A stretch of 64,000 bases of DNA from Rebecca billardiae RCC1528 (lineage: Eukaryota; Haptophyta). Within the stretch, counting starts at the first letter, position 1, and each line of letters starts with the position of its first letter. The stretch spans positions 2,046,001 to 2,110,000 of the forward strand of contig OZ251229.1 in NCBI GenBank assembly GCA_965240325.2, given 5' to 3'. The notes below the pieces were generated by a model. It had not been told where the DNA came from. It worked only from the letters and a program-made list of their open reading frames with translations, and searched no databases. Shown here in pieces: positions 27,268-39,436 of this stretch. The position numbers and the translations under genes were made by a program.

Positions 27268-28317
27268 GTAAGATGCTGTCGCGTTATTATTCGTCAGTGA
27301 GTCAGGTAGCTCACCATCATCCGTGTGTCGCATTGTTATTCGTCATCCTGCCCGTCAAACCGCTAAATAAAAGGCGCGAACCCGCTGGGGAAATATTGCG
27401 ACAGCACTGGCACGGCCCGCCGACCCCCCCGCCCGCCAGGGCAGAGTTTTTTAAAAAATCCAGCTTGAGCAGAGTCCGAGACTTAGCGTTTGCAGAAGCT
27501 GTGCAGCAGGGCTCAACTCGTCACTGCGTACAGCGTCGGCGCTCGGAGCCTTAGGAGGAGTTCGTTGGTGGGCGTGTCCCGCCCGGCGCGCAGCCTAGCG
27601 CTGTACGTGGGCGAGACAGCCCCTTCCGCGTCTCGCACAAGTTTCGGCGGCGGTGCCGAGGGTGGAGGCCGCTCGCCGCGCGCGCCTGACGGCAGCACCT
27701 CAAGCAGCGCTGACCCATGCGCACGCGGACGGGTGCGGCAATGGCGGTGGGTTTCGCAACATGCACAGCGTCAGACGCTCGGCACCAGGTCGGCTCAGCT
27801 GCAGCAATAGCACCATCGGTGCGGCGCCTGGCGCTCAGTGGGCGGCGTGTCGGGCGGATGCAGATGCACTTGCCGTCTGAATCAGGACGCCGGGCATGCG
27901 TGCCGAAGCAGTTCGCCCCAGCGCGCGCACTCGCAGAGTGAGAACGGCCGCCCTGCCGGCCGGAGGCCAATGCACTCGCCTGGCGGCTGCCGGCGCACGG
28001 TAGGCCAGGGCAAACGTAAAGCACCCGAAAGCACCACGGCGGTGGTGACCGAGCTCACGACCACGGGCGGTGGCGCGGCCGATGTCGCGAGCGTGAGCGC
28101 AAGCGTGGCCGTGAGCAATGCGAGCAGCGTGAGCGAGGCGCGGCGCGGTCGCGCCCGCCCTTCCGACGAGGAACGAGGGCTTTCTTGCGCGAGGGGTCCC
28201 CAACGGTAGGTGGCAGCGATGTCGCGCCATCGCTTAGCGCACCGACGTTGCCAGCCGGTCGACGTGGCCATCGCTTCCGAGAGAAAGCTGTGAGCCAGAT
28301 TGCTGCCGCACGCAACC
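27268..28317. other. no recognised gene
   Basis: After the GTAAG at 27268 the DNA becomes AT-richer (TTATTCGTCA occurs twice), then GC-rich again from 27520. A plus-strand frame near 28010-28200 (GQGKRKAPESTTAVVTEL, Ser/Val/Ala-rich) may be an exon, but support is weak. Confidence 0.3.
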
Positions 28318-28917
28318 GTGTGCGCCGTGGCCGCTGACTGTCGGTGTCTCACGCAGTCTCCGCGCGGTGTCGGCCTGGCGGATCAGACAACACGGGAGAG
28401 GTGCGTACGCAGCTGGGGCTCATGGCGGGGGCAGCTGTGTGGTGCAGCTTGTCCTCCGCGTGCAGCCAGGCCCGCGCGCCGCTGTGCAGCCTGCTTCCGC
28501 GAGCGCATGCGCGACACGCGTGTCTGTCCATCGCTCGACGAGGACGGGCACATGGCGTCTGGGATGTAGCGTAGCTGCGAACATTCCGTTCCTCCGCGCC
28601 GGCAACCACCGGCCACCAGCACCCTGCTGCCAAGCACACACTGCGCAGGAACACAGCGCGCGAAAGGCAAGCCATGGGCGCACGCACTGGTGCGAGTGCG
28701 AGTGGCGACGAAGCGAAGGGCGAGCTGGCTGGCACCGCACGAGATCACTGGGTGATGGCAGAGTCACCACGGCCCATCGCACCGTCACTCTCGGCCGATT
28801 CGGCCCCGTCCACCGCCCGAACACATCGCGGCGCGCCGTGAGTGCAGTGCTAGAGCACCGCCCCAGTGCGATGTGCGTCCCGCACCGCGCTCGCCAGTGG
28901 GGCGGGCGGAAAACCCT

Positions 28918-29656
28918 CCCCGCTGCGCGCACTGCTCGCATTCTCAGGGCGGGATCGGCACCGGTGGAAAGCACGGATCCAAAATCCAAATCAGAATGCG
29001 GGTGGGCGCCGCTCACACAAAGAGACGATTGCTCAGCATATGGAAGTTTTGGCGGGTATGTAGCTTACTATGTGATAATGGCTCTATAGTAATTGGCTGG
29101 TGCCCTGTATTCTTTCTTTAATTAGTATCATAGTAGTATAGTATAGTAGATTGCGGGTTGATGGCATAATTGATGCGGTTTGGTTGGGGGATGGCTACCT
29201 ACCCAGCGTACCGACAGTGTTTTTAAAATTCCCCTTTATAACGGGCTCCGGGTGATGATCTACGTATTTCGTTTGGTCAACGTTACAAATACCCGCTGTT
29301 CATGAACGACTTAGAGAGACGTGAGAGCTGGCCATATAAGGTATGTTTCTGGAAATGGTTTTTGTTTTAGCTAGGCTAATTAGGCTAATTACCGCAATAT
29401 ATGATTACGATACGAGGGCTTCGCCACCATTCATATTATTGTGGCGGAAACGATAACAACCTTTCATATTCTACTTTCCCTTTCCACCACGAGCGCAATT
29501 CGCAGTCGCTTCTCTCGCGCCGGGTTGAGTTGCGCCGAGAACCCCATCCAGCCCTCAAAACTCGTGGTCGCGGTACGCCGCGGCGCGAGCGCGCGAGACC
29601 TGCCTCGAATCAGCCATCAGTCTCAACAACACAACCCGCAGGGGGGTAGGCACACC
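28918..29656. other. AT-richer upstream region of the MYB gene
   Basis: Base composition drops well below the window average between about 29000 and 29480, with no repeat or gene recognised. It presumably contains the MYB promoter and leader; no specific element can be named. Confidence 0.4.
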
Positions 29657-31155
29657 ATGCTGGAGAACGACGAAGCGATTCCGGTCGGCGCCGACGAGGA
29701 GAAGGAGCCCGTCGCCGACGGCGCCAACACCGACGATGCGGCCGACGACGCGTATGCCAAAGGCAAGGGCCAGCCGGTGCGTCGCACGTGGTCAGCCGCG
29801 GAGGACGGCAAGCTGAAAGAGGTGCGCCGCGTCGTGGCACGCGCGTGCGACTGGGCACGCCCGCCGCGCGCCTCGCTCCCGGCCACCCGCCGGTGTCGGT
29901 CGGGCGCGCGGATGCACGCGCACGCGCTGCGCATGGCGCTTGCACAGCTTATACGCACGCGCGTGCGTACTCCTGCCCGGACTGACGCCCCGCGCTGCGC
30001 CGCGCAGGTCGTCGGACGGCTGGGTGCCAAGCAGTGGGCGCTGGTTGCCGAGCACATGGGTGTGGCGCGATCGCGCCCGCGGCACGCGCGCTTGGCGCTT
30101 GGCGCTCGTGCTTCCGCATGGCGCCCCGCTTAGCCACGCGCGTGCCCACGCGTCGCCCGTGCAGGGAGTCGCAAGGGCTGGCAGTGCCGTGAGCGCTGGC
30201 TCAGCCACCTCTGCCCCGACGTGAAGAAGGGCGGGTGGTCGGCCTCTGAGGACGCCGCCATACTGCAGAGCGTCGACAAGTTGGGGCAGGTGCGTCCTAC
30301 AGTGCGGGCGCGGGTCTGACAACAAGGGGGCGGTGCGGAGGGGAACACGCAACGTGTGCACGGGGGGTGAGCTCTTCATGGGCGGGGCCTGCACGCGCGT
30401 GGCTGGGCGTGCGCAAGCGCGCTGGGGTGGGCGAGGCGGCGAGTGCCGCCGCTCAACCATGCGCGCGTGGCACACCTGCGCCCGCTGCTGTCATCCCATG
30501 ACCCATACCCGCCCGCGCGCCCGCCCGCCCCCACGTGCGCGGCATTGTTGTCGGCGCAGCGATGGTCCAACATCCGGCAGCAGCTGCCCGAGCGCAGCGG
30601 CCATGCGATTAAGAACCGGTATCACTCGCTCAAGCGGCGCATGCTCAACCCAAACGGTGCACACAACGAGCAGCAGCTGCCAGTGGCGAGGCCGCTGCTG
30701 CCGCCGTCGGGCAGCGCCACCGTGGCGGCCGCCGGCGGCGCGGCCGGCTCACACGGGAGAGTGATCGGCCTGCTGACCAGCGCGGCCGGTGGCATCTCGC
30801 GCTCGATAGAGCTGGGCGTGCTCGGCGGCGCGAGTGCCATTGAGCTCAACGCCAACCAGGCCGCCGCAGCCGCCGGGCTCTCCTACCCGCTCTGCGCCAG
30901 TCCGGCGGCAGGAGCGCACGGCGGCGTGGGCGCGGGTGGCGCGCCGTCGACGCTGCCGGGGCTGGGGCAGCTGGGCGTGGGCGCGGGCGTGGCGCTTGGC
31001 GCGGGTGCAGCGCGCCAGCCCGCATGCAGCGGTTGCGGCGCGATGGGCGACGCTCCGCTCTCGCTGGGCGGCGCGTGCGGGCTGGGCACATGCATGGGCG
31101 CCGCCAGTGCGAGCACGGCGCACGCGCACGCGCACGCGCAGATGGCCGCGGCGCT

Positions 31156-31193
<38 letters not shown>

Positions 31194-32437
31194 TGGCGAT
31201 GCTCTTGCCCGGCGCGTTCCCTTCCCAGCCGATCGTGGGGCTGCCCTCGCAGATGCTGCGCTATTCTTCGCCAGACGATGCACAGGGCGCGCTGTACGCT
31301 CCCAACCTGTGTGCGTGGCCGCCGCAGCAGCCGGCGGGTGCGCACGCGATGGCGGCGGCGCTGCCACCGCTGCCGACTGAGGCGACGGCGCAGCTCCCGC
31401 AGCCGCAGCAGATGGGCACGTGCGCCGCCGCCGCCGGCGGTGGCGGGCTGCTGGCATGCGCTGGGCAGTACACGAGCCAGCAGGGCGCGTACGCGCCGTT
31501 TCAGCTGAGTCACAGCTGCGGGGGCATGGGCGCGGCAGTGGGCGGCAGCGGCGGCACACACGGCAGCCTGGATGACCTCGCGTCAACCGCACTCCAGCAC
31601 CACGGCTGCCGCGCGCACGGCACCCGCGCCTCTGCTGCCTGCACTGGCGCGTGGCGATGCGACGTCGGCGATGGCGCCCATGCGGGTGCGGAGGGCTCGG
31701 GCAACGACGATCAGTCCGACCCGCGCGCGCAGACGCTCCGCTCGCTCTCCACGCACACGCAGCTCGACCTGCTCGGCTACATCCACACCCGTGCGCCTGC
31801 GCTCTACGCGCGGCCGCGCGATCTCGACTCTGTGCACGCGCATGCGCTCGAGGCAGCCGCCGCCCCGCTGCCCGACTCGGGCGACAACGGCGGGGAGCAG
31901 CAGGCGGCGGCGCGCAGAGGCGGTGGCGGCTGCGGCGGACGGCGCGGCGGCGGCGGCGGGCTGCGCCTGTCGCCCTCAACGTTCGGCCTGCAGCAGCACG
32001 CGCGCGCGCGCGCGCTGTACGCCGCTGAGCAGGACGCGGAGATGCCGCTGGCGCCGCAGCCACTGACCGCTTCCTCCGACCGGCCTGCGCACGCGCATGC
32101 GCACGCGCACGAGCAGCAGCCGCAGCCGCAGCCGCGCGGCGCCGAGCCGGCATGCTCGCGTCCGGCCGACGCGCGCCGGTCGGAGCTACCTGAGCTCCAC
32201 TACATCTCGAGCCTGGACACGCTGCCAGTTGCGGACGAGCGGCAGCAGCGCATACGCGCCCTGTCCGCGCAGCTGCTCGTGCTCACGCAGATGGGCGAGG
32301 ATGGCGGCGAGCGCACCAAGCTGCTCGACTCAGCAGTGCTGGCCGAGCTGCGCGGCGCGGTCGCGCAGCCCAGCCGCGACACCAGCACGAGCGCGGTGGC
32401 GATGGCGGCGCGGCCGCCGAGCACTCCGAGCCGGTAA
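29657..32437 (+). CDS. R2R3 MYB transcription factor, four exons
   Basis: Exons 29657-29821, 30008-30059, 30165-30289 and 30560-32437 join in frame (739 residues); all introns are GT-AG. The first repeat is RRTWSAAEDGKLKEVVGRLG then QWALVAEHMGSRKGWQCRER; the second is KKGGWSASEDAAILQSVDKL then QRWSNIRQQLPERSGHAIKN followed by RYHSLKRRM. The phrase GWQCRERWLSHLCPDVKKGGW region is diagnostic of the junction between MYB repeats. It should bind DNA in the nucleus. The long fourth exon is Ala/Gly-rich with about 11 glutamines (CAG run 31155-31192), His-Ala runs and a Leu-rich segment near the end (QQRIRALSAQLLVLTQMGED). Target genes are unknown. Confidence 0.9.
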
Positions 32438-32537
32438 CGGCCAAGAGCTCGTCTGCAGCTGCGGCTTCAGGCTTGCGCGTGCGTGTCGGCACATCCGACC
32501 CTGGGCCCGGAAGCACGCGTGCGAGACCCGGGCGGCC

Positions 32538-32632
32538 GGGCTTGGACAGGGCGAGTGCAGGGCGCGAGGGCGCATTGCATGGCGCATGGCACACCCGCAC
32601 CAGTCCTGACCTGCGGCCGCTGCGCCTCTAAC
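32538..32632. repeat. dispersed repeat, second copy (see 2985-3075)
   Basis: Starts GGCTTGGACAGGGCGAGTGC, contains the GGGCGCATTGCATGGCGCA core and ends near GCGCCTCTAACTG, about 200 bp after the MYB stop codon. Confidence 0.6.
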
Positions 32633-32691
32633 TGACGAAGCTAGTCAAATCGACAAATGTCATCAGACTGTGACGGGCCGTGTCGGACTAA

Positions 32692-33714
<1,023 letters not shown>

Positions 33715-34465
33715 AAAGGACAGTGGAAACCCGGGGACTTTGTCCCCGCGCCCCTATCGCGGGCTCTGGCGCGCGAACGCTTTGTCACTACTGGCCTCCG
33801 AGCCGGAGATAGGCGCTCCGTGCACCAACAAAGACATCCCCAGCCGCATGTTGCCACTCGACACCTCGTCTCGCCTCGCGCGGAGCCAACTTGTGGTGTG
33901 CGGGAGCCACCCGTAGCACACTGGGCCGTGTAGCGACGCGCGTGGCGGGTCAACAGTGCATCGCGAAGGCGTCGCACGCGCAATCCGTTGAGTACATACT
34001 CATGTCTGTCCCATGGCACGTCGTGCGCCGCCGTGTGCGCCGATGCACTCCCGACTCGCGACGCGCCGCGTGCAGCACAGCCTGTGCTTCGGGTAGCTCC
34101 CGCACACCACAAGTTGGCTCCGCGCGAAGCGAGACGAGGTGTCGACAGGCGGTGCATGACGTGCCATGGGACAGACATGAGTATGTACTCAACGGATTGC
34201 GCGTGCGACGCCTTCGCGATGCACTGTTGACCCGCCACGCGCGTCGCTACACGGCCCAGTGTGCTACGGGTGGCTCCCGCACACCACAAGTTGGCTCCGC
34301 GCGAGGCGAGACGAGGTGTCGAGTGGCAACATGCGGCTGGGGATGTCTTTGTTGGTGCACGGAGCGCCTATCCCCGGCGCGGAGGCCAGTAGTGACAAAG
34401 CGTTCGTGCGCCAGAGCCCGCGATAGGGGCGCGGGGACAAAGTCCCCGGGTTTCCACTGTCCTTT
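33715..34465. mobile_element. foldback element, 309-bp inverted arms
   Basis: Arms 33715-34023 and 34157-34465 pair with a constant position sum of 68180, from AAAGGACAGTGGAAACCCGG inward to CCATGGCACGTC. The 133-bp spacer holds a third partial copy of an arm segment (GGTAGCTCCCGCACACCACA). There is no clear target duplication. A weaker outer match (CCCGTAACGG at 33658 versus CCGTTACAGGG at 34497) may mark older ends. Confidence 0.82.
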
Positions 34466-34708
34466 CTGTTGGCGGTGTCGCAGAGCGACCCGCCGGCCGT
34501 TACAGGGCCATTAGAAGGCGGTGGTTTCGTCGGGGCTCGAGACCTCGCTGTTGCTTGTTGCAATGCAAAACGACGAATCTGGCCGCAATCGTCGGCCGCG
34601 GGCGCGTGTTGCCCGCTGCGGTACCGCCGTGGGCGCCGTCGTGGCCGCTTCCGTCGGGCTGGCCGAGGGCACGCACGAGCGGTCAGGCGCGGCCATCACG
34701 AGGAGGCA

Positions 34709-37700
34709 ATGGCCTTAGAGCCACCCCTCGCTGCAGCCGGTCCAGAGCGCACATCGCCAGACGTGGCCCTGCCTGCGCACGCGCTGAGCGTCCTCCTGCC
34801 ACCGGCGCATGCTGATCCGTCGGCCAGCGCGGCGGCGGCACTCCGCCGTGCCTCCTCGCCAAGCCGGTTGCCCCTCTCCTCGCACGGGGCCAATGGTCTG
34901 GACTGCGACGTCACGGCCCGCGCTGACGCGCAGCAGGCGCGCGGGCTTCTGCTGTCGCTGCCGTCGTCGCCGCCCGGCCGCAGGGCCCGCGGCCTTTCGC
35001 TGCCCTCGCCCGCCTCTGCTGTGCCCGACGATCCAGACATCCTGGAGCACGTGCCCTCGCCGAAGCCCGCGTCAGCGAGCCGCCGGCTCTCCGCCTCGCC
35101 GCACCTCGCCAAGCAGTTCTGGCTGCACGAGGCGCGGAGGCTCGACCAGCGCGCGGGGCGTCGCCTTCAGGAGTGTCGGCGGCTGCGCGGCGCGTGGCGC
35201 CGTTGGTGCGGCTCGCGCGAGCGCGGCGGCGAGATGCTCGGGCGCGCGCGGGCCGCACAACGCGCGCTTGCACTGCGCGAGCTCTCACACGCGCTCCGCC
35301 GCTGGGCGCCGCTGGGCGCCGCGCGCCGCATCGGCCGCCACTTGCAGGCGAGTGCGCAGCGCCGAGCGCTGCGTGCGTGGCGCAGCAGGGACACCGCAGG
35401 AGCGCGCGGCGCCGGCAGGCTGAGCACGGCAGGGGGCGCGCGCGCCTGCCGCGCGGCGGTGCAGCGCTGGGCGAGCTGGGCGGCGGCGCGCGCGGGCGCG
35501 CGCCGCTGGCACGCCGCGCGCCGCGCGCTGCTCCCGCCGTCGCACTCGGCCACAGCGGCTGCGCTCTCGCGCTGGCAAAGGCTCAGCGCAGGCGGGCGCG
35601 CGGCGCGCGCGCGCGCGTGGCGCGGCGCGTGCGCGCACGCGCTCGGGCGGCTCGCGCTGCGGACGGCGGAGCTGCGCCGCCACCGCGCGCTGCTCGCCAA
35701 CGCGCACGACCGCGCGCGTGCGTGCGTGCGCGCGGCGCTGCGCACTCTGTCGGCGGTGGCGTGTGAGCGCTCGCAGCGCGCTCGCGCTCAGGCGGCCGTG
35801 CGGCCGCGCGCCCGCGAGCGGTCCCTGCAAGCGGCCATTGGCGCATGGGCCCAGGGCGCGGGGGCGCGCGCGGCTGCGCGCGGCGCCGCGCAGCGTGGCG
35901 CGCAGCACGGGTGCCGCGCCGCGCGCGAGCGCGCGCTGATGCGCTGGCGCCTCGACGCGCTCGACCTCGCGGCCGCGCGCGCGCAGGCGGCGCAGGCGGC
36001 GCGTGCGCGTGCAGTGAGAGCTCTGCGCTCGCGCGCGCGCGAAGCGCAGGTCTCGGCGGCGCGGCGCGGCCGTGCGGCCCTCGCGCTGCGGCGAGGCGCG
36101 GCGCGCGCGTGGCGGCGCGGCGCGGCCGCGCACCGCGCCGCCGTCTGCGCCGCGCTCGCCTCGGCGTCCCGCCATGCAGCTCCGACCGTTGGCGAGACCG
36201 CAGGTACCGCAGGTACCGCAGATACCGCAGATACCGCAGATACCGCTGAGGCGAGACCGCCGGCGTCGGGCGGCGCGTCGGGCGGCGCGGAGGAGCTTCG
36301 AGCGGCGTCCTGGGCGCAGGCCGGCGCCGGGGCGCGGCCGTGCGGCGGGGATGGCGGCGCCGCCGAGGGCGCGTACGACGCCTCCCGCCACGTCCCCGCC
36401 AACGGCCGCCTCGCGCGCGACGGCGCGGAGGGCGAGCGTCGGGACGCCGGCTCGGCGGAGGCGCGCGGTGCGGATTCGAAATGGAAGGAGCGTGGCGGCG
36501 GCAGCGGCGGCGTGCACAAGGCCGGCGGCGAAGGAGACGCGCGCGCGACGGCCACGCCGCCCGCGCTCGAGCCTGCTGCTGCGGCCGCTTCCTCGCCGCC
36601 CGCTGCCAAGCGCTGCACCCGCTCCGACCCGTCGGCAGCGGAGCTCGCAAGCGCGCTGCGCGCGCTCGCGCGGCGCGGCACGCGGCACTGGGACAGGGCA
36701 GCGCGGGCACGCGCGCTGCTGCGCTGGCGCGGCGCAGCCCTCGAGGCGTCGGCGGTGCGCACGCGGGCGGCGGCGCGCGCGCTCGCGCGCGGCGTGCTCG
36801 CCCTGCGCTCGCGCGCGCTCGCTGCGCACGCAGCGGCGCGCCGACGCGACGCCGCGGCGGCCATTACTCAGCGGAGCAGCGCACTCGGTGCGATGCGCGC
36901 GTGGCGGCGCGGCGCGGCCGTGCGCGCGGTGGCACGGGCGGCGGTGGAGGCGGCGGAGGCGGCGGCGATCCACTCGGCCTCGACGAGGCCTGCGGTCGCC
37001 TTCGCCGCCGCCGCCGCTGAGGCTGCCCCCGCCGCTGCTAGCGGCCGGCACGCATGCGCGCACGCGATCGCAGATGACGCCGCTGCCGGCCCTGCGCCCG
37101 CGGCGTGCGGCGTGGCTGTGAAGGCGGCTGAGCGCAGCCCGCCGCACGCCCAGCGCTCTGAGCTGGCTGCGCTGCCGTCGGCCGACGGCGAGGTCGGTGC
37201 CACTGAGGGTGCTGAGGCGGCGGCAGCCGTCAGCAGGTCAGCCGCGGCAGCCGTGGCCGCGGCGATGGTGGCTGCGGCACTGGACATCGCTGTGGCAACA
37301 GCGGCCGAGGCCGCCGGCCTCAGGCCGGCCGCAGCCGAGGCCACCGCCCCGCGCACGGGCGCGCACGCGCACGCGCACGCGCACGCGCAGAACTTGGGCG
37401 GCCGGGCTGCGCTGCGCTCGACGTTGGCTGCGGCACGCCCAGAGCTGGCGTCATGTGCTGCCGCGACGGGGGGCGTGTGGCTGGAGCCGGGGGCGGAGTG
37501 CGAGGGGACGGCGGCACCCACGCCGAGCCAGCTCGCCGCGGCCGAACGACTGCTCCTGCACCGCTCGATGAGACGCGCGATGTGTGCGTGGCGCGCGCAC
37601 CGCCGCGGCGCGGGCGCGCTCGCGCTGGCGGCTGCGGTGGGCGCGCTCGCAGATGGCGGCAGCTGGCACGCCCAGCGCGTGCGCCGCTCGGTCGCGGCGC

Positions 37701-39436
37701 GGGCGGACGCGGCGAGCCGGCGGCGGCAGCGCGAGGCTCTGGCATTGGCCGTGCGAGCGTGGCGCGCGCACGGCCGCGGCGCGGGCGCGCTCGCGCTGGC
37801 TTCGGCGCTGAGCGCGCTGAATGACGGTGGCGCGTGGCGCGCGCAGCGCACGTCGCGCAAGGCGTCGGCCAAGGGCGCGTCCGCGGGGCGGCGGCGCGCG
37901 CTGGAGGCGCAGGGCCGCGCGCTCGGCCGCTGGGCGGAGGCCGCGGCGCGGCGGGGCGCGGAGGCGCGCGCGAGGGCCGCGCACACGCGCCGGCTGACGC
38001 GTGCCGCGCTGCGCGCTCTCGCGAGCGCGCGGCGCGTTAGCGGTGCGCGCGGTGGCAGCGTGCGCGGCGCGCGCGCGCAGCTGTCACGCGCGATGCGCGC
38101 GTGGCGCGCGCACAGCCGCGGCGCGGGCGCGCTCGCGCTGGCGGCTGCGGTGAGCGCGCTCGCAGATGGCGGCAGCTGGCACGCCCAGCGCGTGCGCCGC
38201 TCGGTCGCGGCGCGGGCGGACGCGGCGAGCCGGCGGCGGCAGCGCGAGGCTCTGGCGTCGGCCGTGCGAGCGTGGCGCGCGCACCGCCGCGGCGCGGGCG
38301 CGCTCGCGCTCGCGGCTGCGGTGGGCGCGCTGAATGACGGCGGCGCGTGGCGCGCGCAGCGCACGTCGCGCAAGGCGTCGGCCAAGGGCGCGTCCGCGGG
38401 GCGGCGGCGCGCGCTGGAGGCGCAGGGCCGCGCGCTCGGCCGCTGGGCGGAGGCCGCGGCGCGGCGGGGCGCGGAGGCGCGCGCGAGGGCCGCGCACACG
38501 CGCCGGCTGACGCGTGCCGCGCTGCGCGCTCTCGCGAGCGCGCGGCGCATTAGCGGTGCGCGCGGTGGCAGCGTGCGCGGCGCGCGCGCGCAGCTGTCAC
38601 GCGCGATGCGCGCGTGGCGCGCGCACCGCCGCGGCGCGGGCGCGCTCGCGCTGGCGGCGGCGGTGAGCGCGCTCGCAGATGGCGGCAGCTGGCACGCCCA
38701 GCGCGTGCGCCGCTCGGTCGCGGCGCGGGCGGACGCGGCGAGCCGGCGGCGGCAGCGCGAGGCTCTGGCGTCGGCCGTGCGAGCGTGGCGCGCGCATCGC
38801 CGCGGCGCGGGCGCGCTCGCGCTGGCGGCGGCGGTGGGCGCGCTGAATGACGGCGGCGCGTGGCGCGCGCAGCGCACGTCGCGCAAGGCGTCGGCCAAGG
38901 GCGCGTCCGCGGGGCGGCGGCGCGCGCTGGAGGCGCAGGGCCGCGCGCTCGGCCGCTGGGCGGAGGCCGCGGCGGGGCGAAAGGCGCTGGCACGCGCGGT
39001 GTCCACGTCCGCGGGCGATCAGCCCAGCCCCGCGGCTGTGGCGGCTTTGTGCGCGTGGCGCCGGCACGCGCGTGCGCGCAGTCCGCGCGCCCTCGAGGCG
39101 GGCATCGTGTGCCTCAGAGCGCAGCGCACGCCTGCGCGCCTCTGCCGGCGCTGGCTGTCGACGTGGCGGCATGCCGCGTGCGCTGCGCACGAGTTGGCCT
39201 CCGCACGCGCAGCCATGCAGAGGCGGCACTCGGGTGCGGGCAAGTGGCGCTTCGACCGCGCTGTCCGGCGCGCGAGTACAGTGGGCGTTGGCGCAGGTGG
39301 CGGCTTGCACGGCGCCGCCACCCGTCGTGTCCGCGAGGCGTGCTCGCGCGCGCTGCATGCGTGGCATGTGCGCGCACGCATGGTCGCGACACTCAAAGTC
39401 ACACGGACGGGCCCAGTGCCCCAGTCAAGCAAGTAG
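34709..39436 (+). CDS. Sfi1-like Trp/Arg/Ala repeat protein
   Basis: One exon, 1,575 codons from ATG at 34709 (the frame is open upstream to 34469, overlapping the foldback edge). After a Ser/Pro-rich head come many short helical units with a central Trp flanked by Arg: ALRRWAPL, ALRAWRSRD, AVQRWASW, ALSRWQRL, ALMRWRLD, AMRAWRAHRRG. The spacing and L-x2-W-R pattern recall centrin-binding repeats of Sfi1, a centriole or basal-body protein, which would suit a flagellate; this is inference from pattern only. A low-complexity insert (about 36180-36600, TAGTADTAD-type repeats then Gly/Ala) and a His-Ala run (about 37370) interrupt. The carboxy third consists of 171-residue tandem repeats. Extreme GC bias contributes to the Ala/Arg content, but the regular Trp positions argue for a real protein. 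Confidence 0.65.
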   Translation: MALEPPLAAAGPERTSPDVALPAHALSVLLPPAHADPSASAAAALRRASSPSRLPLSSHGANGLDCDVTARADAQQARGLLLSLPSSPPGRRARGLSLPSPASAVPDDPDILEHVPSPKPASASRRLSASPHLAKQFWLHEARRLDQRAGRRLQECRRLRGAWRRWCGSRERGGEMLGRARAAQRALALRELSHALRRWAPLGAARRIGRHLQASAQRRALRAWRSRDTAGARGAGRLSTAGGARACRAAVQRWASWAAARAGARRWHAARRALLPPSHSATAAALSRWQRLSAGGRAARARAWRGACAHALGRLALRTAELRRHRALLANAHDRARACVRAALRTLSAVACERSQRARAQAAVRPRARERSLQAAIGAWAQGAGARAAARGAAQRGAQHGCRAARERALMRWRLDALDLAAARAQAAQAARARAVRALRSRAREAQVSAARRGRAALALRRGAARAWRRGAAAHRAAVCAALASASRHAAPTVGETAGTAGTADTADTADTAEARPPASGGASGGAEELRAASWAQAGAGARPCGGDGGAAEGAYDASRHVPANGRLARDGAEGERRDAGSAEARGADSKWKERGGGSGGVHKAGGEGDARATATPPALEPAAAAASSPPAAKRCTRSDPSAAELASALRALARRGTRHWDRAARARALLRWRGAALEASAVRTRAAARALARGVLALRSRALAAHAAARRRDAAAAITQRSSALGAMRAWRRGAAVRAVARAAVEAAEAAAIHSASTRPAVAFAAAAAEAAPAAASGRHACAHAIADDAAAGPAPAACGVAVKAAERSPPHAQRSELAALPSADGEVGATEGAEAAAAVSRSAAAAVAAAMVAAALDIAVATAAEAAGLRPAAAEATAPRTGAHAHAHAHAQNLGGRAALRSTLAAARPELASCAAATGGVWLEPGAECEGTAAPTPSQLAAAERLLLHRSMRRAMCAWRAHRRGAGALALAAAVGALADGGSWHAQRVRRSVAARADAASRRRQREALALAVRAWRAHGRGAGALALASALSALNDGGAWRAQRTSRKASAKGASAGRRRALEAQGRALGRWAEAAARRGAEARARAAHTRRLTRAALRALASARRVSGARGGSVRGARAQLSRAMRAWRAHSRGAGALALAAAVSALADGGSWHAQRVRRSVAARADAASRRRQREALASAVRAWRAHRRGAGALALAAAVGALNDGGAWRAQRTSRKASAKGASAGRRRALEAQGRALGRWAEAAARRGAEARARAAHTRRLTRAALRALASARRISGARGGSVRGARAQLSRAMRAWRAHRRGAGALALAAAVSALADGGSWHAQRVRRSVAARADAASRRRQREALASAVRAWRAHRRGAGALALAAAVGALNDGGAWRAQRTSRKASAKGASAGRRRALEAQGRALGRWAEAAAGRKALARAVSTSAGDQPSPAAVAALCAWRRHARARSPRALEAGIVCLRAQRTPARLCRRWLSTWRHAACAAHELASARAAMQRRHSGAGKWRFDRAVRRASTVGVGAGGGLHGAATRRVREACSRALHAWHVRARMVATLKVTRTGPVPQSSK
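37580..38970 (+). repeat. 513-bp coding tandem repeat, about 2.7 copies
   Basis: Equivalent ATG codons fall at 37580, 38093 and 38606, exactly 513 bp apart. Each 171-residue unit has two AWRAH-RGAGALALA segments, one ending ALADGGSWHAQRVRRS and one ending LNDGGAWRAQRTSRKA. The third copy stops at about 38970, where the frame continues into unique sequence. The last two copies are nearly identical, so expansion is recent or homogenised. Confidence 0.95.

Larger units (their letters stand above)
24984..28917. mobile_element. about 3.9-kb element with about 590-bp inverted ends
   Basis: Left arm 24984-25582 and right arm 28318-28917 are near-identical inverted copies; most paired positions sum to 53898, with a 4-bp shift near the tips. 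The tips read GGGTTT(ATT)CCGCCCGCCC inward. No target duplication is evident; the left tip touches the TA after the pogo-like element. The interior (25583-28317) carries a Gln/Leu-rich region, an A-rich run near 26041-26100 and a captured gene fragment at 26778. No transposase was recognised. Confidence 0.7.

Noticed and set aside
35167-39367. Long minus-strand ORFs opposite the Sfi1-like gene
   Set aside because: They lack the periodic Trp pattern and are the expected complement of Ala/Arg-rich coding DNA.
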